Assembly (NCBI RefSeq): GCF_019966575.1
Contig: NZ_JAINFK010000001.1
Coordinates: forward strand, 535,634-599,633
Reading direction: 5' to 3'
DNA: 64,000 bases
Source of the DNA: Oricola cellulosilytica
GTDB taxonomy: Bacteria; Pseudomonadota; Alphaproteobacteria; Rhizobiales; Rhizobiaceae
In this document: piece by piece, positions 54,816 through 63,319 of the stretch
Layout of the letters: each line of letters starts with the position of its first letter
Position numbering within the stretch: the stretch's first letter is position 1
The notes under the pieces: model-generated
The model's database searches: none
What the model was told of the DNA's origin: nothing
Seen by the model: only the letters and a program-made list of their open reading frames with translations
Made by a program: the position numbers and the translations under genes

Positions 54816-56398
54816 TACGCCGGCACCTCGACAAGCACCTCGATACGGCGGTTCCTGTTGGAGAGCGGGTTCTCGGGATCGAGCAGTTCACGGTCGGCAA
54901 AGCCGGAAATCTCGCGGACACGCGCTTCGGGAAGGCCGCCGCGCAACAGCATGTAGTAGGCCGATTGCGCCCGCGCGGAGGAGAGCCGCCAATTGTCGTA
55001 GTCCTTCGATGTGAACTGGCGCGCATCGGTGTGGCCGCGCACGCGGATGGCGCCCTCCTGGGTGGACAGAACCTTGCCGACCTTCTCCATCGCGATCACG
55101 AGGTCGCGGGAGGGTACGGCAGAGCCGACGCCAAACATCGGAATGTCGAGCGCGTCGGTCAGGGAGATCAGGATGGCATTGTCTTGCGCCACGATGGACA
55201 GTTCGCTTGCCACCTCGGAATTTTCCCCCAACGCCTCGGCGATCTCCCCGCTGATTTCCTCGCGGATCTGCTCGGCGGCCATCTGCGCTGCGGCCGTTGC
55301 CTCTTCGGCCCCGGTCTCGGAGCCCGCCGCGGCCTCGGCTTCGAGCGCCGCGGTCTCGGGCGCAGGCGCCGTGACCTCGATCGCGCGCGGCATCTGTTCC
55401 ACCGCCTCGCCGCCGTCGCCGGCCTGCGACTGGATTTCTGCATCGCTGCCCGTTTCGCCGAGGTCGTCCGCCGCGAGACCTTTTCCGCCGAGCGCCTCAC
55501 CGGCAATCCCGGCTTCGCCGGTCAGCGCCAGGTCCTCGCCGCCGACCGCCAGCCCGGTTATCTCCGCATCGCCCGCCAGCGTCAGGTCGTCGCCGCCGAC
55601 GGCCTGGCCGGTTGTCCCGCCATTGTCGAACTGCGCGGCCATCTCGGCGCTGTCGGATTGCGCGGCCATCCCGGCATTGTCGGACTGCACAGCCATCCCG
55701 GCATTATCGGACGGCGCGGTTATTTCGGCATTGCCGGACTGCGGGAATATGTCGGCATTATCGGCAATTTCACCGCTTTCCAGCGTGCGCGACACGTCAT
55801 CCTCAGTGATGAATTCGCCGGTCGTTTCATATCGCCCAGCAACTTGACCGCTGTTGTTGGAGGGCCGGACCTCCTCATTCCAGAAATTGGGGGAAAAAGG
55901 ATCCATGAATGATTGCCCGCCTGAAGCATCATTGATCGAATTCTCACCGTTGCGCCCGCCCCCCTCTTCTATGTGCTCGATTTTTCCCGGTGCCCTGTAA
56001 GCCGCGATTTCGTCCAGGACCGAAAACGGATCTGCGAAGAACTGCGAGTCGGTTCTGGACGACTTCTCTAAGGGCGACTGATCGACTTCAAACTCAGGGA
56101 ACTGTTCATTCGGCGTCAGTTCCTCATCCTCCTGAACTCCTTCGGCGTCGTGAATCCCCTTCACACTACGGTTGCGGTCGACGAGCTTGACGGGATTGAA
56201 GTAACTCGCAACCGCCTTCTTCGTCTCTTCGTTTGCAGCGTTGACCAGCCACAGCACCAGAAACAAAGCCATCATGGCGGTCATGAAGTCGGCGAACGCA
56301 ATTTTCCAGGCGCCGCCGTGGTGACCCTCCTCCTCGCTATTGCCCCGCTTGATGATGATGAATTCCTGGGGGCGTTCGGACTCGCTCACGCGGCGCAC
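54815..56398 (-). CDS. motB: Flagellar stator protein MotB with a repeat-expanded linker
   Basis: A 527-aa protein. The single membrane helix carries the proton-binding Asp, D37, in AFADFMTAMMALFLVLWLVNA; a C-terminal OmpA-like peptidoglycan-binding domain (about residues 415-520) has VRGHTDARQF, NWRLSSARAQSAYYML and NRNRRIEVLVEV. The linker of some 340 residues is unusually long and contains tandem repeats (9- and about 18-residue periods). The start is a GTG at 56398 overlapping the preceding gene by 13 bp. The MotA partner is not in the window. Confidence 0.94.
   Translation of the reverse strand: MRRVSESERPQEFIIIKRGNSEEEGHHGGAWKIAFADFMTAMMALFLVLWLVNAANEETKKAVASYFNPVKLVDRNRSVKGIHDAEGVQEDEELTPNEQFPEFEVDQSPLEKSSRTDSQFFADPFSVLDEIAAYRAPGKIEHIEEGGGRNGENSINDASGGQSFMDPFSPNFWNEEVRPSNNSGQVAGRYETTGEFITEDDVSRTLESGEIADNADIFPQSGNAEITAPSDNAGMAVQSDNAGMAAQSDSAEMAAQFDNGGTTGQAVGGDDLTLAGDAEITGLAVGGEDLALTGEAGIAGEALGGKGLAADDLGETGSDAEIQSQAGDGGEAVEQMPRAIEVTAPAPETAALEAEAAAGSETGAEEATAAAQMAAEQIREEISGEIAEALGENSEVASELSIVAQDNAILISLTDALDIPMFGVGSAVPSRDLVIAMEKVGKVLSTQEGAIRVRGHTDARQFTSKDYDNWRLSSARAQSAYYMLLRGGLPEARVREISGFADRELLDPENPLSNRNRRIEVLVEVPA
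55470..55764 (-). repeat. Tandem repeats inside motB (27-bp units, and longer degenerate units)
   Basis: From 55621 to 55764 there are about five 27-bp units encoding SDNAGMAxQ-like nonapeptides. From about 55470 to 55610 there are three degenerate units of about 54 bp encoding GxAVGGxDLxLxGxAxI. They are in frame and vary at third positions, so they evolved as protein repeats. They encode part of the periplasmic linker of MotB. Confidence 0.75.
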
Positions 56399-57261
56399 TC
56401 CTGTAACAACCGATCAACTTCGGCGAGCCGGGTCGCAAGGACCGCCTGATCGACCCGGGCGACGAGATCGACCGATTCAGCGAGAACCGTCCTTATCTCC
56501 ACGCCCTCCTCGGACCACTGTTCACGAAACGTCGCGATCAGCGCTTCAGGTCCCCGCAACTCGAAGGATATGGCCGCGCCGTCCGACAACAACCCGCGAA
56601 TTTCCTTGGTGATCGCCGTCAGCATCCGTTCCGCGATAGCTGCGCGAATATGCCCGGCAATCAGTGCAGCCAGTTCGTCGGAGATCGACTGGACGATCTC
56701 CTCCCTGAGCTTTGGTATCGATGACGAAACAAGCCGACTGACCGCCGAATTATGCGAATTCTCCATCTCCTCGACCACTGCGGCATGGGATGACGTGACG
56801 CCGTCCCGGGCGGCGGCCGCAGTCTCATCCGCCGAACCATCTTTATCGGCAGGGCCAACAAGCGCAGCGCCACCCGAATCGTCTTTCTCGGTCAAGGGCG
56901 AACCCGCCGGAGGCTCCTCGTCTCCGGGGAGATGATGGTCGACATCATGGCCGATGATGGAAATACCCACATCGTCATCCGGGTCCTCGGAAACGCCGGA
57001 AAGGTCATCCAGTTCGCCAAGCCCGCCAAGCTCGCCAAGTTCAGCGAGCAAGTCTTCAGCGTCAAGAATCACACCGCCCGGTTCCTCTGGAGGCTGCGGC
57101 TCAGGTTCGGTGAAACAGGCGTTCACATCGATAGCTGAGAACGCCGGCCTCCCGGAGGCCTCGTCGACCAGCGGTTCGAAGCCCTCGCCGCGCACCCGCC
57201 GTCTGGGGGGCAGATTGCCGGACAGGTCGGGCAGAAACTCGAACAGGCTCGACCGGCTCAC
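56386..57261 (-). CDS. Acidic FliH-like flagellar protein
   Basis: A 291-aa protein between fliF and motB. The N-terminal half is acidic and disordered (LLAELGELGGLGELDDLSG, DPDDDVGISIIGHDVDHHLPGDEE). The C-terminal half is helical followed by AAISFELRGPEALIATFREQWSEEGVEIRTVL..VDLVARVDQAVLATRLAEVDRLL, which resembles the terminal domain of FliH/YscL, the regulator of the export ATPase. A GTG start at 57261 directly abuts the fliF stop. FliH assignment is by domain pattern and position only. Confidence 0.55.
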   Translation of the reverse strand: MSRSSLFEFLPDLSGNLPPRRRVRGEGFEPLVDEASGRPAFSAIDVNACFTEPEPQPPEEPGGVILDAEDLLAELGELGGLGELDDLSGVSEDPDDDVGISIIGHDVDHHLPGDEEPPAGSPLTEKDDSGGAALVGPADKDGSADETAAAARDGVTSSHAAVVEEMENSHNSAVSRLVSSSIPKLREEIVQSISDELAALIAGHIRAAIAERMLTAITKEIRGLLSDGAAISFELRGPEALIATFREQWSEEGVEIRTVLAESVDLVARVDQAVLATRLAEVDRLLQECAA

Positions 57262-58932
57262 CTAGGCCGCCTCCTGCCTGACCCAGCGACGCAGGATCTG
57301 GGCGGCGCGTTCCTCGTCCAGATCCACGATCATTGTCAACCGCTCTTCCGGAGACGGGCGCATCTTGGCGAGCAATTCGCTTTGGTCCAGCCCACCCATG
57401 CTCGAGGCGCTGGGAAGAGACGGAAGTTCGGGCAGATCGTCAAAACTCGGCCCGTCCCCGGAGAAGACGTCATCGAGCGACGCATCCTCCAGAGCCGGGA
57501 GTTCGCCGCCTTCCGGTTCCGGAGCGTCGCTACGCATCGCGTTGATAAGCGGTCGCAATCCCAAGAGAACGACAAGCAGAACCGCACCGAGAAATGTCAA
57601 CGCATTGATGAATGTTCCCAGATGTTCGCCCACCATATCGAGCACGCCGGGCTCAACTATGGGAACGCCGTCAATTCCGTCGAGAAATTCGACTGCCGTA
57701 ACCTGCACAAGGTCCCCACGCGCCTCGGAAATACCGGCGGCCGCAACGGCAAGCTGCCGTATCTCTGCCAGCTTTGCTTCAACCTCCGCCGGATCAGTGC
57801 CGCCCCCTAGCGCCTCGACTATACGACTTTGGTTGACTACGACCGCGATCGACAGGCGATTGATCTCATACCCATTGCTGACTGTCGCGATGCGCTTCGA
57901 ATTGAGCTCATAGTTTGTCGTTTCCTCACGTCGCTCACTGCGCTCGCTCGACTGCGGTTTTGTGCCTTCCACGGCATCTTCAGCTGGCAGGTTCTGCTCC
58001 ACGCTGACCGGATCCGAACCCGTTTGTTGAGACGAGGCGTCCTCGCTGCGCACAACCTGGACGGAGCGTTCCACGCGCGACTCCGGATCAAAGATGGTTT
58101 CCTCGACCTGCCGGCGATCGGTGTTGATGTCCGCCTGTACACTCACTCGAAGATTCAAATTCCCGATATAGGGCGACAGTGCCTTGTAAACGCTGTCGGC
58201 AACCTGGTTCTCGACAGTCGCCTTTATACCGAGATTGCTGGTCGCGCTGTTGTTGAGTGGATCCTCTCCGGCGGCCAGCAGGCGGCCGGACGAGTCGAGA
58301 ACGGTGACGTTCTCTGTCACAAGGCCAGGAACGGCGGCCGCGACGAGATGGCGGATGGCGAAGGCGCCGCCCTCCGCGTTGGAGCCGTCGTAACGCACCA
58401 CAACCGAGGCCGTAGGGGTCTGCTCGGAGAATCGAAAATTTCCGCGATCTGCCAAGACAATATGAACTCTGGCGCCCTTGACGCCGCGGATCGTCTGAAT
58501 GGAGCGCGCAATCTCGCCTTCGAGCGCACGCACGCGCGTCACCTCCTGCATGAATGCGGTCAGACCGAGCGATCCGAGATTGTCGAAAAGTTCGTATCCG
58601 GTCCCAGTGCCGTTCGGGAGGCCCTTTTCCGCCAAAACCATTCGCGCCCGGCTGGTTTTCCCGACCGGTACAAGGACCGAGGTACCGTCTGCACTCACAT
58701 CAAAGGGGATCCCTGCGTCGGCAAGGGCGGTACCCATACGTCCGACATCATCACGCTCAAGTCCGACATAGATGGGTTCGAAGGCGGGACGGTTGAGGAA
58801 ATATGCCCCTGCACCGACCCCGATAACGATTGTGAGGGCGACCGCCGCCATGATGGCCAGCTTCTGTATGCCCAAAGCCGAAAAGTTTTTCCCAATCTGC
58901 TGAATCTGTTCGAGCAAGGCCGGCGACTCCAT
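57262..58932 (-). CDS. fliF: Flagellar MS-ring protein FliF
   Basis: A 556-aa protein with two membrane helices (residues 25-45 and about 437-455). YVGLERDDVGRMGTALADAGIPFDVSADGTSVLVP is the first ring-building motif, RALEGEIARSIQTIRGVKGARVHIVLADR the second, and a C-terminal tail (MIVDLDEERAAQILRRWV) binds FliG. It forms the basal-body base. It is followed without gap by the FliH-like gene. Confidence 0.96.
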   Translation of the reverse strand: MESPALLEQIQQIGKNFSALGIQKLAIMAAVALTIVIGVGAGAYFLNRPAFEPIYVGLERDDVGRMGTALADAGIPFDVSADGTSVLVPVGKTSRARMVLAEKGLPNGTGTGYELFDNLGSLGLTAFMQEVTRVRALEGEIARSIQTIRGVKGARVHIVLADRGNFRFSEQTPTASVVVRYDGSNAEGGAFAIRHLVAAAVPGLVTENVTVLDSSGRLLAAGEDPLNNSATSNLGIKATVENQVADSVYKALSPYIGNLNLRVSVQADINTDRRQVEETIFDPESRVERSVQVVRSEDASSQQTGSDPVSVEQNLPAEDAVEGTKPQSSERSERREETTNYELNSKRIATVSNGYEINRLSIAVVVNQSRIVEALGGGTDPAEVEAKLAEIRQLAVAAAGISEARGDLVQVTAVEFLDGIDGVPIVEPGVLDMVGEHLGTFINALTFLGAVLLVVLLGLRPLINAMRSDAPEPEGGELPALEDASLDDVFSGDGPSFDDLPELPSLPSASSMGGLDQSELLAKMRPSPEERLTMIVDLDEERAAQILRRWVRQEAA

Positions 58933-59005
58933 CTCACCCCTTGGGGATAGACCATGAAGCTTGTGTGAGAGTGTCTTGCCCGGCTAAGCGGCGGAAGCTG
59001 TCGAA

Positions 59006-59929
59006 TTAGCTCTTGAACAACGACATTATCGTCTGGGCGTTGGCATTAGCGATTGACAGCGCCTGTACGCCCAGTTGCTGTTGCACCTGCAATGCCTGCA
59101 AACGGGTCGATTCTTCGTTCATGTCCGCATCGACAAGTTGCCCGATGCCTCGATCGATGGCGTCCATCAAATTGCTGACGAATGAGGACTGCGTATCAAT
59201 ACGCTTCGTATACGCACCAAGATTCGATGCGGATTTCGTCATTCCCTGAAAGACAGTGTCGACGAAGGTGATCATCTGGTCCAGGTCAGTTTCGTCAACC
59301 CCGGCCGCTGTCACATCCAGCGTCGATACAGAGACGGTGACGGCGCCTCCGCCGGTCGTGGTGAAGACGCTATCGAGAAGCCCGGACTGGTCCGCGGCGT
59401 CGAAGAGCTTGGTTTTATTGATGTCTACAGTGATGGTTGACACCGAGACCGACCCATCGTTGACCCGCGTAAACGACTCGACGATATGCTTCATGGGTGT
59501 GTAAGTCGCGGCGGAGGAATCTACCGATAACCAGTTCTCGCCGCTGAACGACGCCGATTTCGAAATGGAGACCAGCTGATTTTGAAGTTGGTTTATTTCG
59601 GACTGGATTTTCGAACGATCCACCCCGGGCTCCCGGGAAGCGACAAGTTTCGATTTTATTTCACCGACAACCTCAATCGCGGTTGTCATAGCGGTGTATG
59701 CGACGTCGACTTTCGCTGCACCCAGGCCGAGTGCGTCCGTGACCGTTGAAAGCGCCGTATTGTCCGAGCGCATGGTGGTCGCAATCGACCAATAGGCGGC
59801 GTTGTCGCTCGCCTCTGCCACCGCATAGCCGGTGGAGATTCTGGCTTGAGTGACTTCCAATGCCCGGTTGGTGGCCTGGAGGGTTTTCAGCGCGGTCATA
59901 GCCGCGACATTGCTAAGAATGCTGGACAT
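59006..59929 (-). CDS. Flagellin (short, 307 aa)
   Basis: Filament subunit with conserved terminal coiled-coil regions: N-terminal MSSILSNVAAMTALKTLQATN, RISTGYAVAEASDNAAYWSIATTMRSDN, and C-terminal LVDADMNEESTRLQALQVQQQLGVQALSIANANAQTIMSLFKS. The central part lacks the roughly 100-residue insertion of the other three flagellins here. The start is ATG 59929 (the frame opens 8 codons earlier). It is nearest to fliF, 74 bp from its start. Confidence 0.96.
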   Translation of the reverse strand: MSSILSNVAAMTALKTLQATNRALEVTQARISTGYAVAEASDNAAYWSIATTMRSDNTALSTVTDALGLGAAKVDVAYTAMTTAIEVVGEIKSKLVASREPGVDRSKIQSEINQLQNQLVSISKSASFSGENWLSVDSSAATYTPMKHIVESFTRVNDGSVSVSTITVDINKTKLFDAADQSGLLDSVFTTTGGGAVTVSVSTLDVTAAGVDETDLDQMITFVDTVFQGMTKSASNLGAYTKRIDTQSSFVSNLMDAIDRGIGQLVDADMNEESTRLQALQVQQQLGVQALSIANANAQTIMSLFKS

Positions 59930-60103
59930 TCCGCCTCGATCAATGACCCTCAAAACGGTTCCGGTGTTCCGACTCCGACCGGAGCGGCATCCGCCTGCTC
60001 AGTCGCGGCCGAATTCCGGACTCTAAACATTATTAGGGGCGCTATCTTGTGCGGAACTGACGTGCGGAGGGGGGGGGAGCGCTCTGGCCGCCGCAGGAGT
60101 TCC

Positions 60104-60122
60104 TGAAAGGCGGCGAGCCGCC
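60104..60122 (-). terminator. Weak stem-loop downstream of the second flagellin gene
   Basis: GGCGGC-GA-GCCGCC (60109-60122) followed on the minus strand by TTTCAGG. The stem is short and the T-run poor, so it is only a possible terminator. Confidence 0.35.
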
Positions 60123-60157
60123 CGTAGGCGGCGCGTCTCGTCAGTGTATCAATCTGC

Positions 60158-61405
60158 CTAGCCCTGGAAGAGCGTCAGGATCGTCTGAGCATTTCCGTTG
60201 GCGATTGACAGTGCCTGGATGCCCAGCTGCTGCTGCACCTGAAGCGCCTGCAGCTTGGTGGATTCCTCGCTCATATTTGCATCGACAAGCTGCCCGACGC
60301 CGCGGTCGATCGCGTCCAGCAACTGCTTCGCGAAATCCTGCTGCATGCTGATGCGGCTCTTGATGGCGCCGAGGTCCGCCGCGGCGGTGATAACACCCTC
60401 GTTCATCGTGTCAACACGGGTAATGTACCAGTCGAGTTGGGCTCCGGTGGCGTTCGTAATGTCGATATCGAGTACGCCCCCGCCCGTGGCGGCGCCCGAG
60501 CCAAGCGCAATGGTCGTGAACCCGATTGTTGCGGGCGTGGTTGCAGTGACTTGTGTCGTGGTCACCCCGGTCAATTGAATCGACGAGGTCGCGCCGGTCG
60601 AGTCCGAGGTCAAAACCAGCGAATTGCCATTGTCGGACGTGGCCGCAGTGAAGCCGGTTCCGTTGGCATTAAGGCCAGCAACGAGAGCTCTCAGATCAAA
60701 ATTCGCTGCGTCGGCAACGACGATATTGACCGGCGCTGCACCAGCGCCGTCGACATTGATATTCAGCGTAAGTGTGTCTCCATCGGCGAAGGTTCCCTGG
60801 GTCCACGTGAAGGGCGTGGATGTGCCGGTTCCGGATGTGCCGCCTTCGAGCACGCTGTTGACGACCGGGTCGGCATCGAGAAGCGAAAATGTCGTGATAT
60901 CTATGTCGACCGTCCCGATCGTGATCGAACCGTCGTTGTTTCGCGAGAAAGACGAAATGATCTGCTCTATCGCCTTGTAGTCCGGCGAGCTTGAGTCGAC
61001 CGACAGCCAGTTGGAACCCGAAAACGAAGCCGAAGAGCTGATGCCCTGCAACTGCTCTTGAAGCTGCTTGACCTCCGACTGGACCTTCGCCTTGTCGATA
61101 CCCGGCTGCTTGGCCGCGACCAGCTTGGTCTTGATTTCGTCCATCACCTCCTTGCTGGCGTTCATCGCGGTATATGCGACATCGATTGTCGCTGCGCCGA
61201 GGCCGAGTGCATCCTGGACAGTGCCGAGCGCCTTGTTGTCCGAGCGCATAGTCGTTGCGATCGACCAGTAGGCGGCGTTGTCGGCTGCTTCGCCGACTTC
61301 ATAGCCGGTGGAGATCCGGCGCTGCGTGAGCTCGAGAGATTTGTTGGTCATGGACAGCGTCTTGAGCGCTGTCATGGCCGAAACGTTTGTCAGAATACTC
61401 GACAT
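60158..61405 (-). CDS. Flagellin (415 aa)
   Basis: Filament subunit with the same termini as its neighbours (RISTGYEVGEAADNAAYWSIATTMRSDN; NMSEESTKLQALQVQQQLGIQALSIANGNAQTILTLFQG). The middle contains FTWTQGTFADGDTLTLNINVDGAGAAP and a stretch ending SDSTGATSSIQLTGVTTTQV, the exposed domain. Closely related to the next flagellin but clearly diverged across the central domain. Start ATG 61405. Confidence 0.96.
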   Translation of the reverse strand: MSSILTNVSAMTALKTLSMTNKSLELTQRRISTGYEVGEAADNAAYWSIATTMRSDNKALGTVQDALGLGAATIDVAYTAMNASKEVMDEIKTKLVAAKQPGIDKAKVQSEVKQLQEQLQGISSSASFSGSNWLSVDSSSPDYKAIEQIISSFSRNNDGSITIGTVDIDITTFSLLDADPVVNSVLEGGTSGTGTSTPFTWTQGTFADGDTLTLNINVDGAGAAPVNIVVADAANFDLRALVAGLNANGTGFTAATSDNGNSLVLTSDSTGATSSIQLTGVTTTQVTATTPATIGFTTIALGSGAATGGGVLDIDITNATGAQLDWYITRVDTMNEGVITAAADLGAIKSRISMQQDFAKQLLDAIDRGVGQLVDANMSEESTKLQALQVQQQLGIQALSIANGNAQTILTLFQG

Positions 61406-61568
61406 GGTCTCCCTTCCCTATCCCCGGAATCGACGGAGAGGAGTGGGGCGTTCAGTCGATATCCGGTAACTTTTCATCGTGTTGTCCGGTCGGCCGCGCG
61501 CGGAATTCCGCCAATACCAATACCGGACCTAGCAAGAGCAACTTGCGCGAAGCTGACGTTCAAAAGTC

Positions 61569-61594
61569 AAGGGCCGCCCATGCGGACGGCCCTT
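61569..61594 (-). terminator. Rho-independent terminator of the third flagellin gene
   Basis: An 11-bp stem with one G-U pair (61569-61579 with 61584-61594) and a 4-nt loop. On the minus strand it is followed by GACTTTTG. It lies 18 bp downstream of the flagellin stop codon. Confidence 0.75.
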
Positions 61595-61612
61595 TCAGAT
61601 CGGATGGCGGAA

Positions 61613-62860
61613 TTATCCGCGGAAGAGCGACAGGATCGTCTGAGCGTTGCCGTTTGCAATCGACAGCGCCTGGATGCCGAGCTGCTGCTGCACCTGCAGA
61701 GCCTGCAGCCTTGTCGATTCCTCGCTCATGTTCGCATCGACGAGCTGACCGATGCCACGGTCGATCGCATCGAGCAGGTCCTTGGCGAAATCCTGCTGCA
61801 TGTCGATGCGGCTCTTGATGGCGCCGAGGTCGGCCGCTGCGGTAATAACGCCCTCGTTCATCGTGTCGACGCGGGTGATGTAGGAGTCGAGCTGCGCGCT
61901 CGTCGCGTTGGTGATGTCGATCTCGAGCACGCCGCCGCCGGTGTCAGCGCCGGTGCCAAGTGCCATGGTGGTAAACCCGATCGTTGCTGGCGTAACCGCT
62001 GACGCCTGGGTGGTCGAGACGCCGGTCAACTGGATCGACGAGGTGGCGCCGGTCGAGTCGGATGTCAGCACCAGCGAGGTGCCGTCGTCCGAAGCGGAAG
62101 CCGTGAACCCCGTTCCATTTGCATTGAGGCCCGAGACCAGAGCGGCGAGGTCGAAGTTCGCTGCGTCGGCGACAACGATATTGACCGGAGCCGCGGCTGC
62201 GCCATCGACTGCAATATTCAGAGTCAGTGTATCGCCGTTTGCAAAACTACCCTGTGTCCAGGTAAAGGCCGCCGAGGTGCTTGTGCCAGAGGTGCCGCCT
62301 TCGAGCACGCCCTTGCCGACCGGATCGGCGTCGAAGAGGGAGATCGACGTTATGTCGATGTCGACTGTGCCGATCGTGATGCTGCCGTCATTGTTGCGCG
62401 AGAACGACGATATGATCTGCTCGATCGCGTTGTAGTCGGCAGAGGTCGAGTCGACGGAGAGCCAGTTCGATCCAGAGAAGGAAGCCGACGATGCAATGCC
62501 TTGCAACTGTTCCTGAAGCTGCTTGATCTCCGACTGGACCTTGGCCCTGTCAATACCCGGCTGCTTGGCGGCGACCAGCTTGGTCTTGATGTCGTCCATC
62601 ACCTCCTTGCTGGCATTCATCGCCGTATAGGCGACGTCAATCGTCGCAGCGCCGAGGCCGAGAGCGTCCTGGACGGTACCGAGCGCCTTGTTGTCGGAGC
62701 GCATGGTCGTCGCGATCGACCAGTAGGCGGCATTGTCGGCAGCTTCGCCAACCTGAAGACCGGTCGAGATGCGGCGTTGTGTGATTTCGAGCGCTTTATT
62801 GGTCATGGACAGCGTCTTGAGCGCCGTCATGGCCGAAACGTTTGTGTTGATACTGGACAT
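61613..62860 (-). CDS. Flagellin (415 aa)
   Basis: Filament subunit; ATG 62860 (MSSINTNVSAM). Conserved N- and C-terminal helices are as in the other copies, with the central FTWTQGSFANGDTLTLNIAVDGAAAAP domain. 374 bp of the central and C-terminal coding sequence (61923-62296) are identical, base for base, to the fourth flagellin. A frame extension upstream of 62860 lacks flagellin similarity. Confidence 0.96.
   Translation of the reverse strand: MSSINTNVSAMTALKTLSMTNKALEITQRRISTGLQVGEAADNAAYWSIATTMRSDNKALGTVQDALGLGAATIDVAYTAMNASKEVMDDIKTKLVAAKQPGIDRAKVQSEIKQLQEQLQGIASSASFSGSNWLSVDSTSADYNAIEQIISSFSRNNDGSITIGTVDIDITSISLFDADPVGKGVLEGGTSGTSTSAAFTWTQGSFANGDTLTLNIAVDGAAAAPVNIVVADAANFDLAALVSGLNANGTGFTASASDDGTSLVLTSDSTGATSSIQLTGVSTTQASAVTPATIGFTTMALGTGADTGGGVLEIDITNATSAQLDSYITRVDTMNEGVITAAADLGAIKSRIDMQQDFAKDLLDAIDRGIGQLVDANMSEESTRLQALQVQQQLGIQALSIANGNAQTILSLFRG
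61923..62296 (-). repeat. 374-bp perfect direct repeat shared by flagellin genes 3 and 4 (copy A)
   Basis: Every base compared from 61923 to 62296 matches 63627 to 64000 (constant offset 1704). The match is cut by the window edge and may be longer. Flanking coding sequence on the 3' side of the genes (61613-61922 versus 63320-63626) shows many differences. Confidence 0.9.
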
Positions 62861-63319
62861 GTTGTCCCTTTCCAGTTTCTTGAAAAGAAGGGACATCCCG
62901 GGCAGCCGGTACAGTGGCCGGGCATCATGCCCTATCGCTTGATATCCACTGTGCTTGGCCTGATACTGGGGCCGAGATCCCTCGCAACATAGACACGGGA
63001 ATCAGCTGCCGCTGAGCACAGCTTCCTCGGACAATCGCGACAAGCGAATCAGTTCGCCGGTAACATAACCGGCGGCAAGAACCCGATCTTGAACGATTTG
63101 CCCAGGCGAAACGCGCCACGCGGCGGTACAGAACTCAAACCATCCGGCAGGCTACACGCCGGAACTTGCGCGGGACTTGGCATTCCAAGCCGTCGAATCG
63201 ACCCCATGTGCGGAGTGAGACGACGTGCGCCTTGATAACCATACAAACGCAAAAATGGTTAACAAAAAGAAAAGCGGGCCGCAAAATGCGGCCCGCCTTC
63301 GGATTTTCGTGTCGCTAAC
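62861..63319. other. 459-bp intergenic region between flagellins 3 and 4
   Basis: It contains the terminator of flagellin 4 near its right end and must contain the promoter of flagellin 3 near its left end. No sigma-28-type or other promoter could be matched with confidence. No gene with a ribosome site is seen; the short open frames present have no resemblance to known proteins. Confidence 0.5.
63262..63296 (-). terminator. Strong Rho-independent terminator of the fourth flagellin gene
   Basis: A perfect 10-bp GC-rich stem (63274-63283 with 63287-63296) with an A-rich (T on minus) loop. On the minus strand it is followed by TTTTCTTTTTG. It lies 24 bp beyond the flagellin stop codon. Confidence 0.9.

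Noticed and set aside
55615..55764. Regularly spaced repeats that might suggest a CRISPR array
   Set aside because: The 27-bp units are contiguous with no unique spacers, are in frame within motB and encode peptide repeats.
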